DNA from: Sulfurospirillum arcachonense | GTDB taxonomy: Bacteria; Campylobacterota; Campylobacteria; Campylobacterales; Sulfurospirillaceae | Assembly (NCBI GenBank): GCA_015662785.1 | Contig: DQTM01000291.1 | Span: 1-23,062 of the forward strand | Reading direction: 5' to 3' | DNA length: 23,062 nucleotides | Shown here: piece by piece, positions 14,540-22,931 of the stretch | How the letters are laid out: the number at the start of each line of letters is the position of its first letter | How positions within the stretch are numbered: the first letter of the stretch is position 1 | The notes under the pieces: generated by a model | What the model saw: the letters and a program-made list of their open reading frames with translations, nothing else | Database searches by the model: none | Told to the model about the DNA's origin: nothing | Made by a program: the position numbers and the translations under genes

Positions 14540-15775
14540 ATGGACTCTTTCTTAAAAAATATCAAAAATTCTTCTCACATCATAGCATCACTTAAACCTA
14601 GTGAAAAAAATAGAATTTTACACCTTATAGCAAACGCATTAAGAGATAACAAAGCAACTATCATAGAAGAGAATAGAAAAGATGTATATGCCGGGAAAAA
14701 CAGTGGACTAAACTCTGCTCTTTTAGATAGACTTTACCTCGATAAAACAAGAGTAGAAGCAATGGCAAAAGCAATTGATGAGATAGCTATGCTAAAAGAG
14801 CCTGTTGGACGTATACTTGATGGTTGGGTAGTTCCTAGTGGACTTCGTATCGAAAAGGTTTCTATACCTATCGGGGTTATAGCTATCATTTATGAAAGCC
14901 GTCCAAATGTTACTAGCGATACAGCAGCACTATGCTTTAAAAGTGGCAATGTATGTGTTCTAAAAGGTGGAAAAGAAGCTCACAACTCAAACCGTATTAT
15001 TGCTCAAACTATGCAACGTGTACTTTTAGAAAATGATCTTCCAAAAGATATCATCTCTTTGATTCCTGACAGCACTAGAGAAGGTGTTGCAAAACTCATA
15101 AAAATGGACAAATATATTGACTTGGTGATTCCACGTGGAGGAGAAGCACTCATACGTTACATTAGTGAAAATGCAACTGTTCCTGTTGTAAAACACGATA
15201 AAGGTCTGTGCCATACCTACATAGATAAAGATGCAGACATAAGTAGTGCAGTTAAAATAGCCATAAATGCTAAGTGCCAAAGAACAGGAGTTTGCAACGC
15301 GATGGAAACTCTTCTTGTACATGTAGATGTAAGTGACAGAGTTCTAAAACTTCTAAAAGTTGAATTTGATAAATTTGGTACAGAACTTAGAGGATGTGAA
15401 CTTACTTTAGACTCTATTGAAGTAAAACTTGCATCTGAAGAAGATTTCAGTACAGAATACTTAGAAAATATTCTCTCTATCAAGATTGTAAATAGTGTAA
15501 ATGAAGCCATAGAACACATAAACCAATTTGGTTCAGGCCACTCAGAAGCTATCATTACTGAGAACTACACAACAGGTGAAAAATTTCTGAACGAAGTAGA
15601 CTCAGCTTGTGTCTACATCAATGCAAGTACAAGGTACACTGACGGTGCTGAGTTTGGATTTGGAGCAGAAGTCGGTATAAGTACAAACAAACTTCATGCA
15701 AGAGGACCAATGGGTATCAATGACTTAACAACTTACAAATTTAAGATATATGGGAAGGGTAATGTTAGAGCATAG
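14540..15775 (+). CDS. proA: Gamma-glutamyl phosphate reductase ProA
   Basis: ProA reduces gamma-glutamyl phosphate to glutamate 5-semialdehyde with NADPH, the second step of proline synthesis. The 411-residue protein has the aldehyde-dehydrogenase-like fold, with IPIGVIAIIYESRPNVTSD, the catalytic cysteine Cys252 in TGVCNAMETLLV, and the conserved C-terminal GAEVGISTNKLHARGPMG. Length is normal. ProB is not in the window. A TAAGG site lies 6 bp upstream of the ATG. The last 26 bp overlap the open frame of the next gene. A TACATGTA at 15318 encodes VHVD, immediately after the conserved METLLV. Confidence 0.97.
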   Translation: MDSFLKNIKNSSHIIASLKPSEKNRILHLIANALRDNKATIIEENRKDVYAGKNSGLNSALLDRLYLDKTRVEAMAKAIDEIAMLKEPVGRILDGWVVPSGLRIEKVSIPIGVIAIIYESRPNVTSDTAALCFKSGNVCVLKGGKEAHNSNRIIAQTMQRVLLENDLPKDIISLIPDSTREGVAKLIKMDKYIDLVIPRGGEALIRYISENATVPVVKHDKGLCHTYIDKDADISSAVKIAINAKCQRTGVCNAMETLLVHVDVSDRVLKLLKVEFDKFGTELRGCELTLDSIEVKLASEEDFSTEYLENILSIKIVNSVNEAIEHINQFGSGHSEAIITENYTTGEKFLNEVDSACVYINASTRYTDGAEFGFGAEVGISTNKLHARGPMGINDLTTYKFKIYGKGNVRA

Positions 15776-16337
15776 AGTATTAAATGTAGACAATCTTACG
15801 TTTGGATACAAAAATGGGAATATACTATTTAAAGATTTATCTTTACATGTAGACATAGGTGAAGTAGTGTCAGTCCTTGGAGAGAGTGGATCTGGGAAAA
15901 GTACTCTTTTTGAACTCATAACAAAAAACTTAACTCCTCTTAAAGGAAACGTTACATGTAGAGATATAGCACAAGTTTTTCAAGACCCATATACCTCGTT
16001 TCATCCAACATACACAATAAAAAATCAAATAGAAGATGTAGCTTCATTAGAAGGTTATGAAGAGATTTGCAATTCACTTGAACTTGATATTTCACTATTG
16101 AAACAAAAACCTCACAAACTAAGTGGTGGTCAACTCCAACGTTGCTCAATCCTTAGAGCACTTCTGATGAAACCAAAGCTTCTTTTAGCAGATGAGCCAA
16201 CAAGTGCACTAGATAATGTAACTCAACTAGAAGTGATGAAACTCCTAGTTAAATTTCTAGATAGAGTTGGTATTCTACTTATAACTCATGATGAAAACTT
16301 AGCATCTTGGTGTAGTAATAGAATTCTAAAGTTGTAA
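15762..16337 (+). CDS. Small orphan ABC ATPase, Opp/Dpp-like
   Basis: This is an ABC ATP-binding protein of 191 residues (195 if the ATG at 15750 is used). The start at 15762 is chosen because GGGAAGGG precedes it closely; both starts lie inside the end of proA. Motifs are complete: Walker A GESGSGKS, Q-loop VFQDPYTSFHP, signature LSGGQ, Walker B LLLADEP and switch histidine LITHD. The FQDPYTSFHP wording is typical of oligopeptide/nickel importer ATPases (DppF, OppF, NikE). These are normally 250-330 residues with a C-terminal extension that is missing here. No permease or binding protein is adjacent. Two TACATGTA copies (15844, 15953) lie around the Walker A region, in loops. The partner is unknown. 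Confidence 0.85.
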   Translation: MLEHRVLNVDNLTFGYKNGNILFKDLSLHVDIGEVVSVLGESGSGKSTLFELITKNLTPLKGNVTCRDIAQVFQDPYTSFHPTYTIKNQIEDVASLEGYEEICNSLELDISLLKQKPHKLSGGQLQRCSILRALLMKPKLLLADEPTSALDNVTQLEVMKLLVKFLDRVGILLITHDENLASWCSNRILKL

Positions 16338-16358
16338 AAGAGAGATTATCTCCCTTTT
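16336..16358. terminator. Bidirectional terminator-like hairpin
   Basis: AAAAGAGAGA and TCTCCCTTTT pair over 10 positions (one mismatch) around a short TTA loop. On each strand the right arm ends in four T. It overlaps the stop codons of both convergent genes, the ABC ATPase and the DAHP synthase, as expected for a shared terminator. Confidence 0.6.
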
Positions 16359-17710
16359 CTATCGTTTCTAGCTTCTTTTAGTGACTCTGCAATTAAAAAT
16401 GCAAGTTCTAGTGCTTGATCAGCGTTTAATCTTGGGTCACAATGAGTATGGTATCTAGCTTCTAAATCTTTCTCTGTTATATCTTTATATCCACCAGTAC
16501 ACTCAGTGACATCTTGACCTGTCATCTCCAAGTGAACACCGCCTGGAAAAGTTCCCTCTTCTTTGTGAACTTTAAAGAATCCTTTTACTTCACGTAAAAC
16601 TTCTTTAAACTCTCTTGTTTTATAGTTATTTGATGTTTTTATAGTGTTACCATGCATTGGGTCAATACTCCAGATAACATTTTTACCATGCTTTTTCACT
16701 GCTTGAACTAGTTTTGGAAACTCATTCTCAATTTTGTCAGCACCCATTCTTACAATGATATTGAGTCTTCCCTCTTCATTCTCAGGGTTTACTTTTTCTA
16801 TAAGCTCAATAAGCCCATCAGCCGTCATAGTTGGACCAGCTTTTATGCCTATTGGGTTTTTAACGCCTCTTAAAAATTCAACGTGAGCATCATTTACATC
16901 TCTTGTTCTATCACCTATCCAAAGCATATGAGCAGAACAGTCATACCAATCACCAGTCAGACTATCTTCTCTTGTAAGTGCCTCTTCATAGTTCATCAAA
17001 AGTGCTTCATGTGAAGTATAAAGTGTAGTTTCGTTTATTGTTGGTGTATTTGCAGATGTGATTCCACAAGCTTCCATAAACTCTAAAGTCTCTGTAATTT
17101 TATCGGCTAAAATTTGGTACTTTTCTCCAAGTTTACCCTCTTTTACAAAATCTAAGTTCCATTTATGAACTTGATGAAGATCCGCCATACCACCGCGAGC
17201 AAAAGCACGAAGCAAGTTCATAGTTGCACTTGATTGATTATAAGCTTTTACCATTCTCTGCGGGTCTGGAATTCTTGAAGCTGATGTAAACTCATTGTCG
17301 TTAATTATGTCACCTCTATAGCTTGGTAAACTAACGCCATTAATATCTTCCATATCAGATGAACGAGGTTTTGCAAACTGACCAGCAAGACGTCCCACTT
17401 TGACAACAGGACAACCACCAGCAAATGTAAGAACAACTGCCATCTGCATCATTACTTTAAACATATCTTTTATATTGTCAGCATTAAACTCACTAAAACT
17501 CTCAGCACAGTCGCCACCTTGAAGTAAAAATGCTTCTCCACGGCTAACTTTTGCTAACTCATCTTTTAGCTGTCTAACTTCACCAGCAAAGACAAGCGGT
17601 GGAAATTTATTTAACTCTTTTTCAACTATTTTTAGTTGATTCATATCTGGATAAGTTGGTTGTTGCTTTATATTAAACTCTCTCCATGATTCTCTTGACC
17701 ACTTACTCAT
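16346..17710 (-). CDS. 3-deoxy-7-phosphoheptulonate synthase, class II (plant-type DAHP synthase)
   Basis: This enzyme condenses phosphoenolpyruvate and erythrose 4-phosphate, the entry to aromatic amino acid synthesis. The 454-residue protein begins WSRESWREFNIKQQPTYPD, a class II signature. It carries the metal and active-site segments GGDCAESF (Cys68), IVRMGADKIENEFP, WSIDPMHGNT, HLEMTGQDVTECTGG and HCDPRLNADQ. Class II enzymes are usual in Campylobacterota and unrelated in sequence to E. coli AroF/G/H. A TATAAT box at 17745-17740 and an AAAGGC site precede the ATG. It ends at a terminator shared with the convergent ABC ATPase. It may be controlled by feedback inhibition, but no regulatory domain is separately visible. 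Confidence 0.96.
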   Translation of the reverse strand: MSKWSRESWREFNIKQQPTYPDMNQLKIVEKELNKFPPLVFAGEVRQLKDELAKVSRGEAFLLQGGDCAESFSEFNADNIKDMFKVMMQMAVVLTFAGGCPVVKVGRLAGQFAKPRSSDMEDINGVSLPSYRGDIINDNEFTSASRIPDPQRMVKAYNQSSATMNLLRAFARGGMADLHQVHKWNLDFVKEGKLGEKYQILADKITETLEFMEACGITSANTPTINETTLYTSHEALLMNYEEALTREDSLTGDWYDCSAHMLWIGDRTRDVNDAHVEFLRGVKNPIGIKAGPTMTADGLIELIEKVNPENEEGRLNIIVRMGADKIENEFPKLVQAVKKHGKNVIWSIDPMHGNTIKTSNNYKTREFKEVLREVKGFFKVHKEEGTFPGGVHLEMTGQDVTECTGGYKDITEKDLEARYHTHCDPRLNADQALELAFLIAESLKEARNDRKGR

Positions 17711-17739
17711 TTTATTGCCTTTATTTTTAAAATTTAATG

Positions 17740-17745
17740 ATTATA
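17740..17745 (-). promoter_or_regulatory. -10 box of the DAHP synthase gene
   Basis: A perfect TATAAT on the minus strand, 29 bp before the ATG. It stands 13 bp from the oppositely oriented -10 box of rarD, so polymerase footprints on the two promoters must overlap. Confidence 0.6.
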
Positions 17746-17758
17746 CCAAAAAACAGGA

Positions 17759-17764
17759 TATAAT
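17759..17764 (+). promoter_or_regulatory. -10 box of rarD
   Basis: A perfect TATAAT followed by a TAAGGA ribosome-binding site at 17775-17780. It lies back to back with the DAHP synthase -10 box. Confidence 0.6.
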
Positions 17765-17786
17765 CTATCTTTTTTAAGGATATTTT

Positions 17787-18650
17787 TTGAGCAATGAAAA
17801 AAAAGGCACGATTTATGCCATTTTAGCATTTACTTTTTGGGGTTTAGTTCCTATCTATTTTAAACTTGTAAGTCATGTTGATGCCTTTGAAGTTTTAATT
17901 CATAGAGTATTGTGGTCTGTTCTCTTTTTAACACTACTTTTATTGATTACCAAATCATTTAACAATTTAATGGCTATTTTAAAAGAGAGTAAAAAACTAA
18001 AAATTCTTTTCATTTCAGCTATTCTTGTTTCAATCAATTGGCTTACATTTATATGGGCTATTTCAAACAACATGATTATGGAAGCTAGTTTGGGTTACTA
18101 CATCAACCCATTAATCTCCGTCGTTTTAGGATATTTCTTTTTTCATGAAAGAATTACAAAAATACAATTAGTTGCAATTTGTGTAGCTTTTTTTGCAATA
18201 TTGTTTCAAGTATACTCTCTAGGACATTTACCTGCTGTTTCTCTAATTCTTGCTTTTAGTTTTGCTTTTTATGGCTTAGCTAGAAAAAAAGTTCATGTTG
18301 AATCAGTTTCAGGACTTCTTGTAGAGACTCTTCTTGTCTCTCCTTTTGCTCTTCTTTATCTATTTTACATAGTTTCAATAGATAAAAATGCTTTTGTATT
18401 ACCTATTAATATGACTTCACTATTATTGATTTTAGCAGGTCTTATTACAATCATTCCACTTATATGGTTTAACTCAGCTGCAACAAAAATTTCAATGATA
18501 AAACTTGGTTTTTTACAATACATTGGTCCAAGTATAGCTTTTTTACTCGCTCTATTTGTATATAACGAACCCTTTAATTCAGATAAACTTATAACTTTTA
18601 TAATGATATGGATAGCCCTAATTGTATTTTCAATTAAAATTAAAAAGTAA
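17787..18650 (+). CDS. rarD: RarD-family EamA transporter
   Basis: This is a ten-helix inner-membrane protein of 287 residues in the RarD branch of the EamA/DMT superfamily. The opening KGTIYAILAFTFWGLVPIYF and ISINWLTFIWAISNNMIMEASLGYYINP-type region (split here as SINWLTFIWAI and EASLGYYINP) are diagnostic. RarD is annotated as a chloramphenicol-sensitivity protein; its natural substrate is uncertain. Translation starts with TTG, supported by TAAGGA 6 bp upstream and by the family N-terminus. Divergent from the DAHP synthase gene, 180 bp before aapJ. Apparently monocistronic. Confidence 0.92.
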   Translation: MSNEKKGTIYAILAFTFWGLVPIYFKLVSHVDAFEVLIHRVLWSVLFLTLLLLITKSFNNLMAILKESKKLKILFISAILVSINWLTFIWAISNNMIMEASLGYYINPLISVVLGYFFFHERITKIQLVAICVAFFAILFQVYSLGHLPAVSLILAFSFAFYGLARKKVHVESVSGLLVETLLVSPFALLYLFYIVSIDKNAFVLPINMTSLLLILAGLITIIPLIWFNSAATKISMIKLGFLQYIGPSIAFLLALFVYNEPFNSDKLITFIMIWIALIVFSIKIKK

Positions 18651-18749
18651 CTACATTACAACACTGTTACACAATGAAACAATTTTGACATTTTTCACGA
18701 TTGTCTATTTTTTATACACTAATTTAATCTAACACACTAAAATTTTAAG

Positions 18750-18755
18750 TATAAT
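18750..18755 (+). promoter_or_regulatory. -10 box of the aapJQMP operon
   Basis: TATAAT in AAGTATAATCT, 75 bp upstream of the aapJ ATG, implying an untranslated leader of about 68 bases that contains a stem-loop (18769-18800). The ribosome-binding site AAAGGA is at 18820-18825. Confidence 0.6.
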
Positions 18756-18768
18756 CTACACACTGCAT

Positions 18769-18800
18769 GTTTCTAAAATTAATTATTTAATCTTAGAAGC
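18769..18800 (+). promoter_or_regulatory. Stem-loop in the aapJ 5' leader
   Basis: The outer arms GTTTCTAA (18769-18776) and TTAGAAGC (18793-18800) pair with one wobble. After a single A/C mismatch the inner arms ATTAA (18778-18782) and TTAAT (18787-18791) pair around a TTAT loop. It sits near the 5' end of the predicted mRNA and leaves the ribosome-binding site free, so mRNA stabilisation is the simplest guess; a regulatory role is possible. Confidence 0.55.
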
Positions 18801-18830
18801 ATACATAAATTTAAACTTCAAAGGATTCGT

Positions 18831-19841
18831 ATGACTAAATTTACTAAATTATCACTAGCTGCACTAGCTCTAGTTGGTATGAGTGCAACGGCTGGAACAT
18901 TAGAAGACACAAAGAAACAAGGTTTCGTTAAATGTGGTGTGCATGTTTCTAACGCAGGTTTTTCAGAAGTTACAAGTGGTGGAGAGCGTAAAGGTATGGA
19001 CGTTGACGGTTGTCGCGCTGTAGCTGCTGCAGTTTTAGGAGATGCTTCTAAAGTTAAATATACTCCTCTAAATGCAAAAGAGAGATTTGCTGCTCTTTCA
19101 TCAGGTGAAATTGATGTTCTATACAGAGGAACTACTTGGACTGAGACTCGTGATACATCACTAGGTCTTAACTTTGCTGGTGTTAACTACTATGATGGTC
19201 AAGGTTTTTTAGTTAAAAACAGTGATGGTATTAAAAATGCAGCTGAGCTAGATGGTGCAACATTTTGTATCCAAGCTGGAACTACTACTGAGTTAAATGT
19301 TGCAGATTATTTTAGAGCAAACAAAATGGCATACAAAGTAAATACTTATGATAGTAATGACCAAGTTATAAAAAGTTACGAAAGTGGAAGATGTGATGTA
19401 ATCACTTCAGATGCTTCACAACTTTATGGTATAAGATCAACACTTAAAGATCCTTCAGGACATACAGTTCTTCCAGAAATCATTTCTAAAGAGCCTTTAG
19501 GACCTGTTGTAAGACAAGGTGATGATGCATGGTTTAATATAATTAAATGGTCATATAACGCTATGGTAGAAGCTGAAGAATTAGGTGTAACAAGTCAAAA
19601 TGTTAACAAAATGAAAACTTCAGATTCACCTGCAATAAAAAGACTTCTAGGAACTGAAGGCAATATGGGAGCAAATCTTGGCCTAAGTGCAGATTTTGCT
19701 TATAACATTATTAAGCAAGTTGGTAACTATGGTGAGATTTTTGAGAGAAACATAGGTATGAATACTCCATTAAAAATGAAAAGAGGACTTAATGATCTAT
19801 GGACAAGAGGTGGATTACAGTATTCTCCTCCATTTAGATAG
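18831..19841 (+). CDS. aapJ: General L-amino-acid ABC transporter substrate-binding protein AapJ
   Basis: This periplasmic solute-binding protein (family 3) of 336 residues has a signal peptide of about 21 residues (FTKLSLAALALVGMSATA). The mature start, TLEDTKKQGFVKCGVHVSNA, and the GMDVDGCRAVAAAVLGD and RGTTWTETRDTSLGLNF segments are those of AapJ/BztA proteins. Two conserved cysteines (in VKCGV and DGCRA) probably form a disulfide. It binds amino acids and delivers them to AapQM. It is the first gene of a complete aapJQMP operon. A terminator-like hairpin follows it, which would keep its mRNA in excess over the permease. No TACATGTA octamer occurs in this operon's genes. Confidence 0.95.
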   Translation: MTKFTKLSLAALALVGMSATAGTLEDTKKQGFVKCGVHVSNAGFSEVTSGGERKGMDVDGCRAVAAAVLGDASKVKYTPLNAKERFAALSSGEIDVLYRGTTWTETRDTSLGLNFAGVNYYDGQGFLVKNSDGIKNAAELDGATFCIQAGTTTELNVADYFRANKMAYKVNTYDSNDQVIKSYESGRCDVITSDASQLYGIRSTLKDPSGHTVLPEIISKEPLGPVVRQGDDAWFNIIKWSYNAMVEAEELGVTSQNVNKMKTSDSPAIKRLLGTEGNMGANLGLSADFAYNIIKQVGNYGEIFERNIGMNTPLKMKRGLNDLWTRGGLQYSPPFR

Positions 19842-19861
19842 AAAGTTAGTTTAATTAAAAC

Positions 19862-19895
19862 AAAAAGGCAAAGTGTCAAAGCTTTGCCTTTTTTT
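19862..19895 (+). terminator. Intrinsic terminator/attenuator between aapJ and aapQ
   Basis: AAAAAGGCAAAG (19862-19873) pairs perfectly with CTTTGCCTTTTT (19882-19893) around an 8-base loop, ending in a run of seven T. It lies 20 bp after the aapJ stop. Partial read-through would explain how downstream genes are expressed at a lower level. Confidence 0.85.
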
Positions 19896-19939
19896 GATAA
19901 AAGGATATAAATGTTAATGATTTTAAAGGAAGCCACTTT

Positions 19940-21094
19940 ATGCTAAATGCTTTAAGAAATCGAAAAGTTAGAGGAATACTGTTTCAGCTACTTACTGTTT
20001 TAGGTTTAGTTGCTTTTTTGTGGTATATTGGCTCAAATACCATGCACAATATAGAACAAAGAGGCATAAAAACAGGTTTTGCTTTTCTAGATAATAGCGC
20101 TGGTTTTGGAATTTCCGAAGCTCCTGTGGCTTATACTGAAACTGATACGCATGGTAGAGTTTTTTTTGTAGGTCTTCTCAATACACTTATAGTGAGCTTC
20201 TATGGAATTATTTTTGCCACTATATTGGGGATTTTGATAGGAGTTTTAAGACTATCAAACAACTGGCTTATTAGAAAACTATCTTCGGCCTACATAGATA
20301 TATTTAGAAACATACCACTTCTTCTCCAAATACTTTTTTGGTATAACGTTGTCCTAAAAGCCCTTCCTTCTCCTAAACAAAGTATGGAATTTAAAGGAGA
20401 TATATTTTTAAATAATCGTGGATTGATTATTCCCAGTCCAGATATGAACTCAACTACTATAACAATAATCATTAGTTTTTTAGTTGCACTTGTATCTATT
20501 TACTTTTTAAATAGATGGGCAAAGAAGAAACAAGAAGATACGGGAAATGACTTTCCTACATTTTTAGTGTCTATTGGCATTCTAGTCGTACTTCCAATCT
20601 TAGCATATTTTATAGGTGGGGCAAACTTTAATTTTGATATACCTGCACTAAAAGGCTTTAACTTTGTAGGTGGAAAAACAATCTCGCCAGAATTTTTAGC
20701 ACTTACTTTAGCTTTGGTTATATATACAGCAACTTTTATTGCAGAAGCAGTAAGAAGTGGAATAGAAGCAGTCAATAAAGGACAAAAAGAAGCTGCTGCT
20801 TCAATTGGGCTTAGCTCTTACCAATCACTAAAACTTGTTGTTCTTCCACAAGCTATTAGAATTGCAATTCCTCCAGTTATAAACCAATATTTAAATCTAA
20901 TCAAAAACTCTTCATTAGCCGCGGCAATAGGATACCCAGAAATAGTAACACTATTTTCAGGTACATCACTAAATCAGGTGGGACAAGCTATAGAGATAAT
21001 AGCTATAACAATGTTAGTCTATTTAACTATGAGCATCTCTGTATCTGTGTTATTGAATTGGCTTAACCATAAAATAAAAATAAAGGAGAGATAG
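19940..21094 (+). CDS. aapQ: Amino-acid ABC transporter permease AapQ
   Basis: This is the first membrane subunit of the general amino-acid importer, 384 residues. The N-terminal region NTMHNIEQRGIKTGFAFLD and AGFGISE is diagnostic of AapQ/BztB. The ATPase-contacting EAA loop is GIEAVNKGQKEAAASIGL followed by LVVLPQAIRIAIPP. The ATG has an AAAGGA site 9 bp upstream. It ends with TAG overlapping the GTG of aapM by one base. About eight membrane helices are visible, with a periplasmic insertion in the middle usual for this family. Confidence 0.95.
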   Translation: MLNALRNRKVRGILFQLLTVLGLVAFLWYIGSNTMHNIEQRGIKTGFAFLDNSAGFGISEAPVAYTETDTHGRVFFVGLLNTLIVSFYGIIFATILGILIGVLRLSNNWLIRKLSSAYIDIFRNIPLLLQILFWYNVVLKALPSPKQSMEFKGDIFLNNRGLIIPSPDMNSTTITIIISFLVALVSIYFLNRWAKKKQEDTGNDFPTFLVSIGILVVLPILAYFIGGANFNFDIPALKGFNFVGGKTISPEFLALTLALVIYTATFIAEAVRSGIEAVNKGQKEAAASIGLSSYQSLKLVVLPQAIRIAIPPVINQYLNLIKNSSLAAAIGYPEIVTLFSGTSLNQVGQAIEIIAITMLVYLTMSISVSVLLNWLNHKIKIKER

Positions 21095-22179
21095 TGGCAG
21101 TACATAATCAAAAAGCAGTCAGAGAAGCACCTGCAAACACAAAAGGTATTATTCATTGGCTACAAGAAAATCTTTTTTCAACACCATCAAATATAGCCTT
21201 AACTCTTCTTGGAGCATATATAATTTATTCGATATTACCTCCATTTTTGCAATGGGCATATTTTGATGCAAATTTTGCTGGTGACTCAAAAGCACAATGT
21301 ACTGGCGATGGTGCTTGTTGGACCTTTGTTAAAGTAAAAATGGATATGTTTATGTATGGATTTTATCCAGAAGATCAAGTTTGGCGTCTTCAAGCTGGAG
21401 TTGTTCTATTTTTCCTTCTTATAGGCTTTTTTTACTTTTCTAAAAGCAATAAACTAAAAATTATAGCTTTTACCTCATATATGATAGTTGCAATTTTACT
21501 TATCACTGGTGGCATGTTTGGGCTAGAAGTAGTTGAGACTGATAAATGGGGTGGGCTTATGCTAACTATTGTTGTAGCAGCAGTTGGTATAGTTTTTTCC
21601 TTTCCAATAGGAATTATTTTAGCTTTTGGTAGAGCATCAGAATTACCAATTATCAAAAGTATTTGTATTACTTATATTGAGTTTATTCGAGGAGTACCTC
21701 TTATAACAATTCTTTTTATGTCATCAGTTATCTTGCCTCTATTTTTTCCTGAGGGTATAACATTTGACAAGCTTTTAAGAGCCTTAATCGGTATTACACT
21801 ATTTCAAGCTGCTTACGTAGCTGAGATTATAAGAGGTGGACTTCAATCAATACCAAGAGGACAGTACGAAGCAGCAGATGCTATAGGACTTTCATATTGG
21901 CAAAAAATGCTACTTGTAATCTTGCCACAAGCTTTAAAAGTAGCTATACCAAATCTTGTAGGTGCATTTATATCACTTTTTCAAGATACAACACTCGTAC
22001 TTATTATTGGTCTACTTGACCTTCTTTCAATGGTAGGTGTTGCAGCGGGTGATTCAGCTTGGCTTGGTATGGAAACAGAAGGTTATGTTTTTGTAACTTT
22101 TGTGTTCTGGGCATTTTGTTATGGTATGAGTAGATACTCCAATAAATTAGAAAAACAGTTTAATACAGAATTAAAATAG
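21094..22179 (+). CDS. aapM: Amino-acid ABC transporter permease AapM
   Basis: This is the second membrane subunit, 361 residues, forming the channel with AapQ. It has the family's N-terminal insert with CTGDGACWTFVK and the EAA loop GLQSIPRGQYEAADAIGL plus LVILPQALKVAIPN. Translation starts with GTG, one base overlapping the aapQ stop, with AAAGGAG at 21082-21088. The stop is 8 bp before aapP. Length and hydrophobic profile are normal for the family. Confidence 0.95.
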   Translation: MAVHNQKAVREAPANTKGIIHWLQENLFSTPSNIALTLLGAYIIYSILPPFLQWAYFDANFAGDSKAQCTGDGACWTFVKVKMDMFMYGFYPEDQVWRLQAGVVLFFLLIGFFYFSKSNKLKIIAFTSYMIVAILLITGGMFGLEVVETDKWGGLMLTIVVAAVGIVFSFPIGIILAFGRASELPIIKSICITYIEFIRGVPLITILFMSSVILPLFFPEGITFDKLLRALIGITLFQAAYVAEIIRGGLQSIPRGQYEAADAIGLSYWQKMLLVILPQALKVAIPNLVGAFISLFQDTTLVLIIGLLDLLSMVGVAAGDSAWLGMETEGYVFVTFVFWAFCYGMSRYSNKLEKQFNTELK

Positions 22180-22187
22180 GGAAAAAT

Positions 22188-22931
22188 ATGGAAAATAGTA
22201 ACGTAATAGAGATAAAAAACTTAAATAAATGGTATGGTGATTTTCACGTTTTAAAAGATATAAATTTCAGTGTAAAAAAAGGTGAAATCATAGTTGTGTG
22301 TGGACCTTCAGGAAGTGGCAAATCTACACTGATTAGATGTATTAACTATCTTGAGCAATTTCAAGAAGGTACAATCACGGTTGATGGCATAGAAGTTGTT
22401 GATGATATCAAAAAAATCAAAGCTCTTCGTGAAGATGTAGCTATGGTTTTTCAACACTTTAACCTCTTCCCTCATCTTTCAATCGTAGATAACTTAACAC
22501 TATCTCCAATTTGGGTTAAAAAAAGACCTAAAAAAGAAGCAATAGCAACTGCTATGAAATTCTTAGAGCGTGTTGGTATTGCAGAACAAGCGCATAAATA
22601 TCCAAACCAGCTATCAGGTGGACAACAACAACGTGTTGCTATAGCAAGAAGTCTTTGTAAAAACCCTGGTATTATGCTTTTTGATGAACCAACGAGTGCG
22701 CTTGATCCAGAGATGGTAAGTGAAGTACTCGATGTTATGATGGAGCTTGCAAAAGAGGGTCGTACTATGGTTTGTGTTACTCACGAGATGGGTTTTGCAA
22801 AAAAAGTTGCTGATAGAGTTATATTTATGGATGCTGGACAAATTGTAGAAGAAAATACTCCAGATAAGTTTTTTGATAATCCAGAATCAGATAGACTAAA
22901 ACTATTCCTAGACCAAATTCTTTCTCACTAA
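22188..22931 (+). CDS. aapP: Amino-acid ABC transporter ATP-binding protein AapP
   Basis: This is the ATPase of the general amino-acid importer, 247 residues, family PAAT (HisP/GlnQ type). Walker A GPSGSGKST (39-47), Q-loop Gln89 (VFQHFNLFPHL), signature LSGGQQQR (142-149), Walker B IMLFDEPTSALDPE (162-175) and switch His199 (VTHEMGF) are all intact. It closes the aapJQMP operon. A weak GC-poor hairpin (about 22946-22964) and a TACATGTA octamer follow the stop. Confidence 0.96.
   Translation: MENSNVIEIKNLNKWYGDFHVLKDINFSVKKGEIIVVCGPSGSGKSTLIRCINYLEQFQEGTITVDGIEVVDDIKKIKALREDVAMVFQHFNLFPHLSIVDNLTLSPIWVKKRPKKEAIATAMKFLERVGIAEQAHKYPNQLSGGQQQRVAIARSLCKNPGIMLFDEPTSALDPEMVSEVLDVMMELAKEGRTMVCVTHEMGFAKKVADRVIFMDAGQIVEENTPDKFFDNPESDRLKLFLDQILSH

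Noticed and set aside
18764..18955. GCATGTTTCTAA occurring in the aapJ leader and again inside aapJ
   Set aside because: A 12-base match with no extension or symmetry; the coding copy fits normal codons, so coincidence is the simplest reading.
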